A DNA stretch of 6,118 nt from Clostridiales bacterium (GTDB lineage Bacteria > Bacillota > Clostridia > Oscillospirales > Butyricicoccaceae). Position numbers and translations under genes: made by a program. A model generated the notes under the pieces. The model made no database searches, had not been told where the DNA came from, and worked only from the letters and a program-made list of their open reading frames with translations. Every line of letters begins with the position of its first letter. Within the stretch, counting starts at the first letter, position 1. Below are positions 1 to 5,799 of this stretch, piece by piece. The stretch is taken from assembly GCA_019420045.1 (NCBI GenBank), contig JAHZHY010000214.1:1682-7799 (forward strand), in the 5' to 3' direction.

Positions 1-1
1 G

Positions 2-121
2 ATCTTCTTGGAAGTACAGGTTTCAGCGCTGGTTTTCCAGCTGCTGATCATTGGAATCAAAGTGCTGCGGGAGTTCCTGCGGCTTCGGAAACAACATGAC
101 CAGGAGGCAGTGTCTGTATGA
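2..121 (+). CDS. C-terminal end of a probable DUF2953 family protein (partial, 5' end outside window)
   Basis: The frame is open from the left edge to a TGA at 119-121 and gives 39 residues. They hold a hydrophobic stretch (SALVFQLLIIGIKVL, about residues 8-22) followed by a basic, charged tail. The stop overlaps the ytfJ start as ATGA, which suggests translational coupling. In Firmicutes the gene directly before ytfJ is commonly a DUF2953 protein (B. subtilis YtfI), a small membrane-associated protein of unknown biochemical role. The assignment rests mainly on this neighbourhood, plus the weak fit of an amphipathic or hydrophobic C-terminal segment. No catalytic motif is visible in what remains. 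The frame is well supported by the coupling, but the family name is an inference. Confidence 0.55.
   Translation: MFLEVQVSALVFQLLIIGIKVLREFLRLRKQHDQEAVSV
102..107 (+). promoter_or_regulatory. Ribosome binding site of ytfJ
   Basis: A perfect AGGAGG lies 10 nt before the ATG at 118, inside the end of the upstream gene. It confirms the ytfJ start and fits efficient coupled translation. Confidence 0.85.
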
Positions 122-492
122 ATGAGATCAGCGATGTGATGAAAGAGACCATGTCCAAAATCAAAGAGATGGTGGATGTGAACACCATCGTGGGCAACCC
201 CATCACCACCCCCGACGGAGTGACCCTCATCCCGGTTTCCAAGGTGACCTTCGGCTTTGCCGCCGGAGGCAGCGACGGCAAGGCCAAGGAAACCGGCAAG
301 CCGCCGGTGCGTTTTGGCGCAGGAAGCGGCGCAGGCGTGACCATTTCGCCGGTGGCCTTCATCGTCCTCACCGGGGAAAATGCCCGGCTTTTGTATGTAG
401 ATCCCCCGGCCAACACGGCGGTGGACAAGATCATCGACCTGGTGCCCCAGGTGGTGGATAAGATCAAGGAATACAAGGAAGGCAAAGAATAA
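118..492 (+). CDS. ytfJ: YtfJ/GerW family sporulation protein
   Basis: This 124-residue protein has the usual length and layout of the GerW (spore_ytfJ) family. The N-terminal helix carries the EMVDVNTIVGNPI segment (about residues 17-29). The core motif GVTLIPVSKVTFGFAAGGS follows at about 34-52. A glycine-rich block, FGAGSGAGVTISPVAFIVL, lies at about 66-84, and a charged helical tail ends the protein. No signal peptide or membrane helix is visible. In B. subtilis the homologue is made in the forespore and is needed for normal germination through the GerA receptor; its biochemical activity is unknown. Here it is coupled to the upstream gene by an ATGA overlap and followed by a cell-wall carboxypeptidase, which agrees with a spore role. 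The family call is secure. Forespore expression is inferred from the family, since no sigma-F or sigma-G promoter was recognised in the window. Confidence 0.95.
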   Translation: MNEISDVMKETMSKIKEMVDVNTIVGNPITTPDGVTLIPVSKVTFGFAAGGSDGKAKETGKPPVRFGAGSGAGVTISPVAFIVLTGENARLLYVDPPANTAVDKIIDLVPQVVDKIKEYKEGKE

Positions 493-500
493 TCTTTCCG

Positions 501-529
501 ACCTGCCCGTAAGTATCCCATGGGCAGGT
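501..529 (+). promoter_or_regulatory. Inverted repeat (RNA hairpin) covering the carboxypeptidase ribosome binding site
   Basis: ACCTGCCC at 501-508 is the perfect reverse complement of GGGCAGGT at 522-529, with a 13-nt loop. The right arm contains AGGT, the start of the Shine-Dalgarno-like AGGTGAG that precedes the ATG at 537. Weaker pairing between 494-499 and 530-535 (one bulge, one mismatch, one G-U pair) could extend the helix up to the start codon. No T-run follows, so it does not look like an intrinsic terminator. It may limit initiation of the downstream gene or act as an RNA processing or stability element. The pairing is seen directly; the function is inferred. Confidence 0.55.
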
Positions 530-536
530 GAGAAGA

Positions 537-1655
537 ATGAAAAAACGATTGACAGCAGCGATTCTGGTGTGTTTGCTCCTTTTTCCCTTGGAGAGCCTGG
601 GGGTGTGGCGGCAGCTGGAGGGAGTGGAGGTGTCGGCCAAGGGGGCCGCCTTGTATGACCCCGCAGCCAGAACCTTCCTCTATGAAAAGCAGGGGGATAC
701 CCCGCTTCCCATGGCCAGCACCACCAAGATCATGACGGCCCTTCTGGCGCTGGAGCATCTTCCGCTGGAAGAAGAACACACCATAAAGCCGGAGTGGACG
801 GGAATCGAAGGTTCCTCCGTCTATCTCAAGGCGGGAGAAAAGCTGACCACTTTTGATCTGCTTTGCGGCCTTTTGCTGGAAAGCGGCAACGATGCCGCTG
901 TAGCCCTCTCCTGTCTGATTTCCGGCAGCGAAGAGGCCTTTTGCCGCCTGATGAATGAAAAAGCGGCAGAACTGGGCCTTGAAAACACCCATTTTCAAAG
1001 CGCCAGCGGCCTGGATGGCGATGAGCACTACACCACCGCCAAGGACCTGGCCGTTTTGACCGGCGTGGCCATGGAGCAGGAGGACTTTGCCGCCATCGTT
1101 TCACAAAAGACCATCTCCACCGGGAACCGGGTGATGAAAAACCACAACAAGCTGCTGACCCTTTCCCAGGAGGTCTGCGGGGTCAAAACCGGCTTTACCA
1201 AAAAGGCGGGCCGGTGCCTGGTTTCGGCGGCCCGGCGGGAGGGGCGGCTGCTCATCGCCGTCACTCTGGGTGCCCCCGACGACTGGAATGACCATCTGCG
1301 CCTGTATGACAGCGCCTTTGCCCTGTGTGCTCCCCAGCGAGTGTTGGAGGGCGGAGCGGCGGGAAACGCATTGGTGCTTTCCGGGGAAAAAAGCCAGGTG
1401 GAGCTTTACTGTAACGGTTCGTTTGCCCCGTTTCTGACAGAGGAAGAAGGGCAAGATGTAAGCGTGCAGATAGTAGGCCCACGGACGGTGTGCGCCCCGG
1501 TGCAGGCCGGGCAGGTTTACGGCACGCTTCAGGTGCGGCTGGGGGATGGAGTGATCTACGAAACCCCGGTCTATTACAAAGAGACGGTGGAAAAACTGCC
1601 CCCGGCCAAAAATTTCTGGCAGAAGATCTGGCAGGGACTGTGGGGCGGAAAATAA
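537..1655 (+). CDS. D-alanyl-D-alanine carboxypeptidase, peptidase S11 family (DacB/DacF-type penicillin-binding protein)
   Basis: The enzyme removes the terminal D-alanine from peptidoglycan pentapeptides outside the membrane and so limits cross-linking. From ATG 537 it has 372 residues. A basic N-terminus and a hydrophobic stretch (about residues 5-20) form a signal peptide. The three penicillin-binding motifs are present: STTK (61-64, nucleophile Ser61), SGN (116-118) and KTG (217-219). A PBP5-type C-terminal beta domain covers about residues 270-350. The protein ends in a short tryptophan-rich segment (FWQKIWQGLW) that could be an amphipathic membrane anchor; no classical transmembrane helix is seen there. 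A GTG at 528 would add three residues. ATG 537 is preferred because AGGTGAG lies just before it, while GTG 528 overlaps that signal. The position between ytfJ and rluB resembles the place of dacB in B. subtilis and suggests work on spore cortex. Which paralogue it is remains open. Confidence 0.93.
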   Translation: MKKRLTAAILVCLLLFPLESLGVWRQLEGVEVSAKGAALYDPAARTFLYEKQGDTPLPMASTTKIMTALLALEHLPLEEEHTIKPEWTGIEGSSVYLKAGEKLTTFDLLCGLLLESGNDAAVALSCLISGSEEAFCRLMNEKAAELGLENTHFQSASGLDGDEHYTTAKDLAVLTGVAMEQEDFAAIVSQKTISTGNRVMKNHNKLLTLSQEVCGVKTGFTKKAGRCLVSAARREGRLLIAVTLGAPDDWNDHLRLYDSAFALCAPQRVLEGGAAGNALVLSGEKSQVELYCNGSFAPFLTEEEGQDVSVQIVGPRTVCAPVQAGQVYGTLQVRLGDGVIYETPVYYKETVEKLPPAKNFWQKIWQGLWGGK

Positions 1656-1689
1656 AGAAAGAGAGAAAAACGGGAAAGGGGGAAGGACC
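1654..1689 (+). other. Purine-rich spacer with the ribosome binding site of the pseudouridine synthase gene
   Basis: From 1654 to 1687 the + strand contains a single pyrimidine (C1671). AGGGGG at 1677-1682 lies 7 nt before the TTG at 1690 and serves as its Shine-Dalgarno signal. No hairpin or T-run is present, so transcription probably continues through this gap. Confidence 0.6.
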
Positions 1690-2418
1690 TTGAAGGAAAG
1701 ACTGCAAAAAATCCTGTCGGCCAGCGGCGTCTGCTCCCGGCGGAAAGGGGAAGAGCTGATCGCTCAGGGACTGGTGACGGTGAACGGCCGGAAAGCCCAG
1801 GTGGGAGACAGTGCCGACCCGGAAAAGGACATCATTGCCGTGAGGGGAAAGCCTTTGGGTCAAAAACCCCCTGGCCTTTACATCATGCTCCACAAGCCTC
1901 GGGGCTATGTGACCACCGCCCAGGATGAAAAAGGACGGCGGACGGTGCTGGATCTGCTGGAGGGCGTGCCCGGCCGGGTCTATCCCGTGGGACGGCTGGA
2001 CATGGATTCGGAAGGACTGCTGCTTCTGACCAATGACGGCGATCTGACCCTTCAGCTGACCCATCCTTCCCATGAGGTGGGAAAGGAATACCTGCTGGAA
2101 CTGGATACGCCGGAAGAGGACCCGGTGATGGGGTTGACCAGCCCCATGAGCCTGGATGGACGGTCTCTGGCCCCGGTGCAGGCCAGGCGGGTGAAAGAGG
2201 AAAAGGGCCGCACCTTTTTGCTGCTCACCATCCATGAGGGCCGCAACCGCCAGATCCGCCGGATGTGCCAGCAAAGGGGCTACCGGCTGCGGCGGCTCAA
2301 GCGGGTGGCCATGGGCCGGCTTTCTTTGGGGGATTTGCCGCCGGGGAAATGGCGGCACCTGACGGCCAGTGAAGTGGCCTATTTGAAAAACCTTGGGTCC
2401 ATAAAGGATAGAGGATAG
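1690..2418 (+). CDS. rluB: 23S rRNA pseudouridine synthase, RsuA/RluB family
   Basis: The protein isomerises a uridine in rRNA to pseudouridine in the cytoplasm. By family it is most likely RluB, which acts on a uridine in the peptidyl-transferase region of 23S rRNA. It has 242 residues. An S4 RNA-binding domain opens it (RLQKILSASGVCSRRKGEELI spans residues 4-24), followed by the catalytic domain. The signature GRLDMDSEGLLLLTNDG is at 101-117 with the catalytic aspartate at Asp104, and the conserved EGRNRQIRRM is at 183-192. The TTG start is chosen because the S4 domain begins immediately after it, AGGGGG is well spaced before it, and no ATG lies near. Beyond the core motifs nothing separates RluB from RluE, RluF or RsuA, but a single Firmicute copy after a dac gene is normally RluB. 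All key residues are intact. Confidence 0.92.
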   Translation: MKERLQKILSASGVCSRRKGEELIAQGLVTVNGRKAQVGDSADPEKDIIAVRGKPLGQKPPGLYIMLHKPRGYVTTAQDEKGRRTVLDLLEGVPGRVYPVGRLDMDSEGLLLLTNDGDLTLQLTHPSHEVGKEYLLELDTPEEDPVMGLTSPMSLDGRSLAPVQARRVKEEKGRTFLLLTIHEGRNRQIRRMCQQRGYRLRRLKRVAMGRLSLGDLPPGKWRHLTASEVAYLKNLGSIKDRG

Positions 2419-2430
2419 GGGAAAAAGAGA

Positions 2431-3282
2431 ATGAAACGAATCAACGACGCCATCAACGAATCCTTCGGGGATTTCACCAAAAACCAAAAAGTATTGTCTC
2501 AGTTTATCCTCAGCTACTGTGACAAAGCAGCCTTCATGACGGCGGCAGAGATCGCCGCAGCCTCAGGAGTGAGCCAGTCTACCGTGGTGCGCTTTGCTTT
2601 GGCCCTGGGGTATGAGACCTTCACCGCTTTTCACAACGCTCTTCAGAACGAGCTGAAATACCGGATTACTGCTTTGGAAAAATTTGAGCTTTTGAACAGC
2701 GAGGAGCTCTCCGATTCCTCGGTGTTTGAAAGCCTGGCCCAGGCCGATACCCTGAACATCAAAAAGACCCTGGCGGTCAACAGCTCCGATGGACTGAAGA
2801 ATGTGTGCACCCGGCTGCAGTTTGCCTCCAAGATCTACATATACGGCCAGGGGGCCTGCCAGTGCGGGGCGGTGTATCTGGGTTCCTATCTGCGCACTTT
2901 GCTGGGCAGCGTGTGCGTGGTCAATCAGACGGGGGAGGACCCGCTGACCTCCATCGCCACCATCGGCGGCAGCGATCTGCTGTTCTGCATCAGCCTGCCC
3001 CGGCACACCGAGCAGACCCGGATGCTGCTGGAATACGCCCAGGAGCGGGATGCCTGCATTATCACCGTCAGCGAAGGCCCCGAGTCGGAGACGGCGGCCA
3101 TGGCGGATATCAACCTCAGCGCCGAATGCGGCGATTATGGAGCTGCCGGGTCTCTGGCCCCGCTGCTTACCTTGCTCAATACCCTGGTGTGCCTCATCGT
3201 CCGCAGCGATGACAAAGCGGAAAAACGGCTGCGCCTGGTGGACGAGCTTCCCCGGTATCTGCTGCGGGAGGAAAATCGATGA
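2431..3282 (+). CDS. MurR/RpiR family transcriptional regulator (HTH-SIS)
   Basis: This 283-residue protein is a DNA-binding regulator of the RpiR class. The N-terminal HTH_6 domain (about residues 1-77) contains the helix-turn-helix segment AEIAAASGVSQSTVVRFALA (39-58) and the typical LGYETFTAFHNAL (59-71). A linker leads to a SIS domain (about 125-260) of the kind that normally senses sugar phosphates. The usual SIS ligand motifs are altered: the first loop reads GQGACQCG (139-146) in place of a GxGxS-like loop, and the second reads ISLPRHTEQT (187-196) in place of SxSGxT. The sensed molecule is therefore unclear. AGGGG at 2417-2421 lies 9 nt before the ATG, 12 nt after the rluB stop. The gene overlaps the next one by ATGA, so it may regulate its own operon; no operator was identified. 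The family is certain, the target unknown. Confidence 0.93.
   Translation: MKRINDAINESFGDFTKNQKVLSQFILSYCDKAAFMTAAEIAAASGVSQSTVVRFALALGYETFTAFHNALQNELKYRITALEKFELLNSEELSDSSVFESLAQADTLNIKKTLAVNSSDGLKNVCTRLQFASKIYIYGQGACQCGAVYLGSYLRTLLGSVCVVNQTGEDPLTSIATIGGSDLLFCISLPRHTEQTRMLLEYAQERDACIITVSEGPESETAAMADINLSAECGDYGAAGSLAPLLTLLNTLVCLIVRSDDKAEKRLRLVDELPRYLLREENR
3266..3271 (+). promoter_or_regulatory. Ribosome binding site of the flavoprotein gene
   Basis: GGGAGG sits inside the last codons of the regulator gene, 7 nt before the ATG at 3279. It fixes the start at the ATGA overlap and supports translational coupling of regulator and flavoprotein. Confidence 0.8.
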
Positions 3283-4514
3283 AAGAGGTTTTGGTCATCG
3301 GCGCCGGGGCGGCCGGCATGATGGCGGCCATCCGGGCCGCTCAGCAGGGATGCAAAGTCACCGTGCTGGAAAAGGGCAGAGGGCCGGGCACCAAGCTGAA
3401 TATCACCGGCAAAGGCCGGTGCAATGTGACAAACGACTGCGATGTGGATACTCTGATCCGCAATGTGCCCCGCAACGGCCGGTTTTTGTTCAGCGCCTTT
3501 CACGGCTTCACTTCCCAGGATGCCATGGCCTTTTTTGAAGAACTGGGCGTGCCGCTGAAAACCGAACGGGGCCAGCGGGTCTTTCCAGTGAGCGACAGGG
3601 CCAGGGATGTGAGCGGTGCGCTGCGGGACCGGATGCACCGGTTGGGTGTGCGGGTCATTTCCGCCCGGGCCAAGGAGATTTTAGTGGAGGAAGGAAAAGT
3701 CTCCGGGGTGCTGACAACCAAAGGGGAGCGTCTGACGGCCCAAAGCGTCATTCTGGCCACAGGAGGGCTGTCTTATCCCACCACCGGCTCCGATGGAGAC
3801 GGATTCCGGATGGCCCAGAGCCTGGGGCACACGGTGGAAAGGCTGCGGCCTTCCCTGATCTGGCTGCGCACCCGGGAAAAAGATCCGGCCCGGTTGGAGG
3901 GACTTTCCCTGCGGAATGTGCAGGTGTCCATCCGCAAGGGGAAAAAGAAGATCTATGAGGATTTCGGAGAAATGGTCTTTACCTCCCAGGGGGTGTCGGG
4001 GCCGGTGATCCTCAGTGCTTCGGCCCACATCTGCCGGAAACTGCCGGAAGAGGAATTTGATCTGTTCATCGATCTGAAGCCCGCCCTGGACAGAGAGACT
4101 CTGGACAAGCGTGTGCTGCGGGATTTTGAAAAGAACATCAACCGGGACTTTATCAATGCCCTGGGCGAGCTGTTGCCCCACAAACTCATCCCGGTGGTGG
4201 TGGAGCGCTCAGGCATCAATGGGCGGAAAAAAGTGCATGAGATCACAAAAGGGGAGCGGGAACGCCTTTGTGAGGCTATAAAGGCCTTCCACTTGACAGT
4301 GGTTGATGCAGGCCCCATGGAAGAGGCCATCGTCACTTCCGGCGGGGTGAAAGTCAAGGAGATCGACCCCCGCACCATGGAATCCAAATTGGTGCCGGGT
4401 CTTTACTTTGCCGGGGAAGTGATGGATGTGGATGCTTACACCGGCGGCTTTAATTTGCAGATCGCCTGGTCCACCGGCCACGCCGCCGGAATGGCTCAGG
4501 GAGAGGAGAGATAG
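3279..4514 (+). CDS. HI0933/YhiN (BaiN-like) family FAD-dependent oxidoreductase
   Basis: A 411-residue cytoplasmic flavoprotein. The N-terminal Rossmann motif VIGAGAAGMMAA (6-17) ends in an acidic residue at the second strand (VTVLEKG, 27-33) and binds FAD. The family signature GPGTKLNITGKGRCNVTN follows at 35-52. ATGGLSYPTTGSDGDG lies at 160-175. The C-terminal FAD-binding strand and family motif, GLYFAGEVMDVDAYTGGFN, is at 374-392. Length and motifs match the family (E. coli YhiN, Haemophilus HI0933, clostridial BaiN). The reaction is not established for most members. BaiN was proposed to act in bile acid 7-dehydroxylation, but the family is widespread in bacteria that do not do this, so that name should not be transferred. 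Its ATGA coupling to an RpiR regulator and its 3-nt gap to cmk put it in the housekeeping run. Family secure, function unknown. Confidence 0.93.
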   Translation: MKEVLVIGAGAAGMMAAIRAAQQGCKVTVLEKGRGPGTKLNITGKGRCNVTNDCDVDTLIRNVPRNGRFLFSAFHGFTSQDAMAFFEELGVPLKTERGQRVFPVSDRARDVSGALRDRMHRLGVRVISARAKEILVEEGKVSGVLTTKGERLTAQSVILATGGLSYPTTGSDGDGFRMAQSLGHTVERLRPSLIWLRTREKDPARLEGLSLRNVQVSIRKGKKKIYEDFGEMVFTSQGVSGPVILSASAHICRKLPEEEFDLFIDLKPALDRETLDKRVLRDFEKNINRDFINALGELLPHKLIPVVVERSGINGRKKVHEITKGERERLCEAIKAFHLTVVDAGPMEEAIVTSGGVKVKEIDPRTMESKLVPGLYFAGEVMDVDAYTGGFNLQIAWSTGHAAGMAQGEER

Positions 4515-4517
4515 GAT

Positions 4518-5204
4518 ATGGGGAAAGAAACCATCAATGTGGCCATTGACGGCCCTTCGGGAGCGGGAAAAAGCACCATGGCCCGGCTGCTGGCCCAGCA
4601 GCTTCAATTCGTTTATGTGGACACCGGGGCCATGTACCGTTCCATCGGCCTGTTTGCCCAAAGGGCTGGGCTGAAGGAGGAGAACATAGGGCGGCTGGAA
4701 GGGATGCTCTGCGGCATTTCCATCGACATCCGCTATGAAGGGGGCTTCCAGCATATCTTCCTCAACGGGGAGGATGTGTCGGACAAGATCCGCACCGAGG
4801 AGATCTCCCGGTATGCCTCTCTGGTGTCGGCTCTGCCGCCGGTGCGCCAGTTCCTTTTGGGATTGCAGCGGCGTCTGGCAGAGGAAAACAATGTGGTGAT
4901 GGACGGACGGGACATCGGCACGGTGATTTTGCCTCAGGCCCAGGTAAAGATTTTCCTCACCGCCACGGCGGAAGAGCGGGCCCGCCGTCGCCATCGTGAA
5001 TTGCTGGAAAAAGGGGAGCAGATCTCCTATGAGCAGGTCTATCAGGACTTGCTCCAGCGGGACGAAAAGGACACCACCCGGGCAGCGGCTCCTCTTCGTC
5101 CGGCGGAGGACGCCGTGCTTTTCAACAGCACGGAATACAACCTGGAAGAGACACTGCGGGAGCTGAAAAAAATCATAAGGGAGAAGACCGGCCATGCTGT
5201 ATAA
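4518..5204 (+). CDS. cmk: (d)CMP kinase (cytidylate kinase)
   Basis: The enzyme transfers phosphate from ATP to CMP or dCMP, giving CDP or dCDP for nucleic acid and CDP-activated lipid synthesis. It has 228 residues, the normal size. The P-loop is GPSGAGKST (12-20). VDTGAMYRSIG (34-44) forms part of the nucleotide monophosphate site. MDGRDIGTVILP (128-139) carries the CMP-binding Arg131-Asp132. The LID region is ERARRRHREL (153-162), and RDEKDTTRA (181-189) supplies the second CMP-binding element. AGGAG at 4504-4508, 9 nt before the ATG, supports the start, 3 nt after the flavoprotein stop. The 3' end overlaps plsC by 11 nt. In many Clostridia cmk is followed by plsC and ispH, as here. All catalytic residues are intact. 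Confidence 0.97.
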   Translation: MGKETINVAIDGPSGAGKSTMARLLAQQLQFVYVDTGAMYRSIGLFAQRAGLKEENIGRLEGMLCGISIDIRYEGGFQHIFLNGEDVSDKIRTEEISRYASLVSALPPVRQFLLGLQRRLAEENNVVMDGRDIGTVILPQAQVKIFLTATAEERARRRHRELLEKGEQISYEQVYQDLLQRDEKDTTRAAAPLRPAEDAVLFNSTEYNLEETLRELKKIIREKTGHAV

Positions 5205-5799
5205 TCTCATTGTGTATGTGGTGCATTTTGCCCTGCTTCCCATTTACCGTCTCAAGGTGCAGGGGGCGGAAAAGATCCCGGAAGGGGCCGCAGTGGTCTG
5301 CGGCAACCACACCGCCCGGGTGGATGCCGTGGTGCTGTTTCTGGCCCTGTTCCTGAATGGGAACCGGCCGGCCATCATCGGCAAGGCCGAGCTGTTCCGC
5401 AATCCCATCGCCCGGTGGTTCTTCACCTATATGGGTGCGTTTCCCGTGGATCGGGGCAAGGCTGACCTGACGGCCATCAAAAAAGCCCTGACTGTGCTGA
5501 AACAGGGACAGAAGCTGATTATTTTTCCTGAAGGTACCCGGGTGAAGGAAGGCAAGAGCAGTGAGGCCAAAAGCGGCGCTGCTATGATGGCCGTCCGCAC
5601 AGGAAGCCCAGTACTGCCGGTGTATATCACCCCTGGCCGGAAGGCCTTCCGGGGCTGCACCGTCACCTTCGGCGATCCCTTCTATCTGCCCAAGCCGGAA
5701 AAAGGGGAGCACGACCCTTACAAAAAAGGCGCCGATCAGATCATGGAGAAAATCTGGGAGATCGGCAAAAGCCGGGGGGAGGCAACACCTCGTGGCTAA
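5194..5799 (+). CDS. plsC: 1-acyl-sn-glycerol-3-phosphate acyltransferase
   Basis: The enzyme acylates lysophosphatidic acid at position 2 to give phosphatidic acid, at the cytoplasmic face of the membrane. It has 201 residues, typical for short Firmicute PlsC proteins. A hydrophobic N-terminal segment (residues 2-18) likely anchors it. Four acyltransferase motifs can be read: the catalytic HX4D in NHTARVD (38-44, His39 and Asp44), GAFPVDRG (81-88), FPEGTR (111-116) and SPVLPVYI (138-145). In the first motif the commonly seen serine of NHxS is an alanine, which spares the catalytic pair. The start is the ATG 10 nt after AAGGGAG (5177-5183) and overlaps cmk by 11 nt. The 3' end overlaps ispH by 8 nt. 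The family is clear; acyl donor and chain preference cannot be told. Confidence 0.95.
   Translation: MLYNLIVYVVHFALLPIYRLKVQGAEKIPEGAAVVCGNHTARVDAVVLFLALFLNGNRPAIIGKAELFRNPIARWFFTYMGAFPVDRGKADLTAIKKALTVLKQGQKLIIFPEGTRVKEGKSSEAKSGAAMMAVRTGSPVLPVYITPGRKAFRGCTVTFGDPFYLPKPEKGEHDPYKKGADQIMEKIWEIGKSRGEATPRG
5776..5782 (+). promoter_or_regulatory. Ribosome binding site that fixes the GTG start of ispH
   Basis: GGGGAGG lies inside the 3' end of plsC, 9 nt before the GTG at 5792. It is the only strong signal near the first codons of ispH and supports the non-ATG start within the plsC overlap. Confidence 0.7.

Noticed and set aside
528..536. GTG at 528 as the start of the carboxypeptidase
   Set aside because: It overlaps the only Shine-Dalgarno-like sequence and has only a poor signal of its own. 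ATG 537 is better placed.
549..554. TTGACA, a possible sigma-A -35 box, inside the carboxypeptidase signal peptide codons
   Set aside because: No -10-like sequence follows at about 17 nt (the bases there are TTTGCT), and it lies within coding sequence.
2406..2418. Two copies of GGATAG at a 7-nt period at the end of rluB
   Set aside because: It is a purine-rich coincidence next to the stop codon and the ribosome binding site of the next gene. It is too short to call a repeat element.
1261..2487. Long open frame on the - strand (408 codons) opposite the carboxypeptidase and rluB
   Set aside because: It lies antisense to two genes with intact family motifs and is proline-, histidine- and arginine-rich with no recognisable domain. 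It is a by-product of GC-rich codon use.
3404..3421. Perfect 7-bp hairpin (CACCGGC, 4-nt loop, GCCGGTG) inside the flavoprotein gene
   Set aside because: It falls in the codons of the conserved ITGKGRCN motif and is explained by glycine and arginine codons. No T-run follows.
4296..4301. TTGACA in the flavoprotein gene, possible internal promoter for cmk
   Set aside because: There is no TATAAT-like box at a suitable distance, and the bases code for a normal part of the flavoprotein.
4209..5243. Long open frame on the - strand (344 codons) opposite the flavoprotein end, cmk and plsC start
   Set aside because: It is antisense to cmk, whose motifs are complete. It has no ribosome binding context or family motif that I can see.
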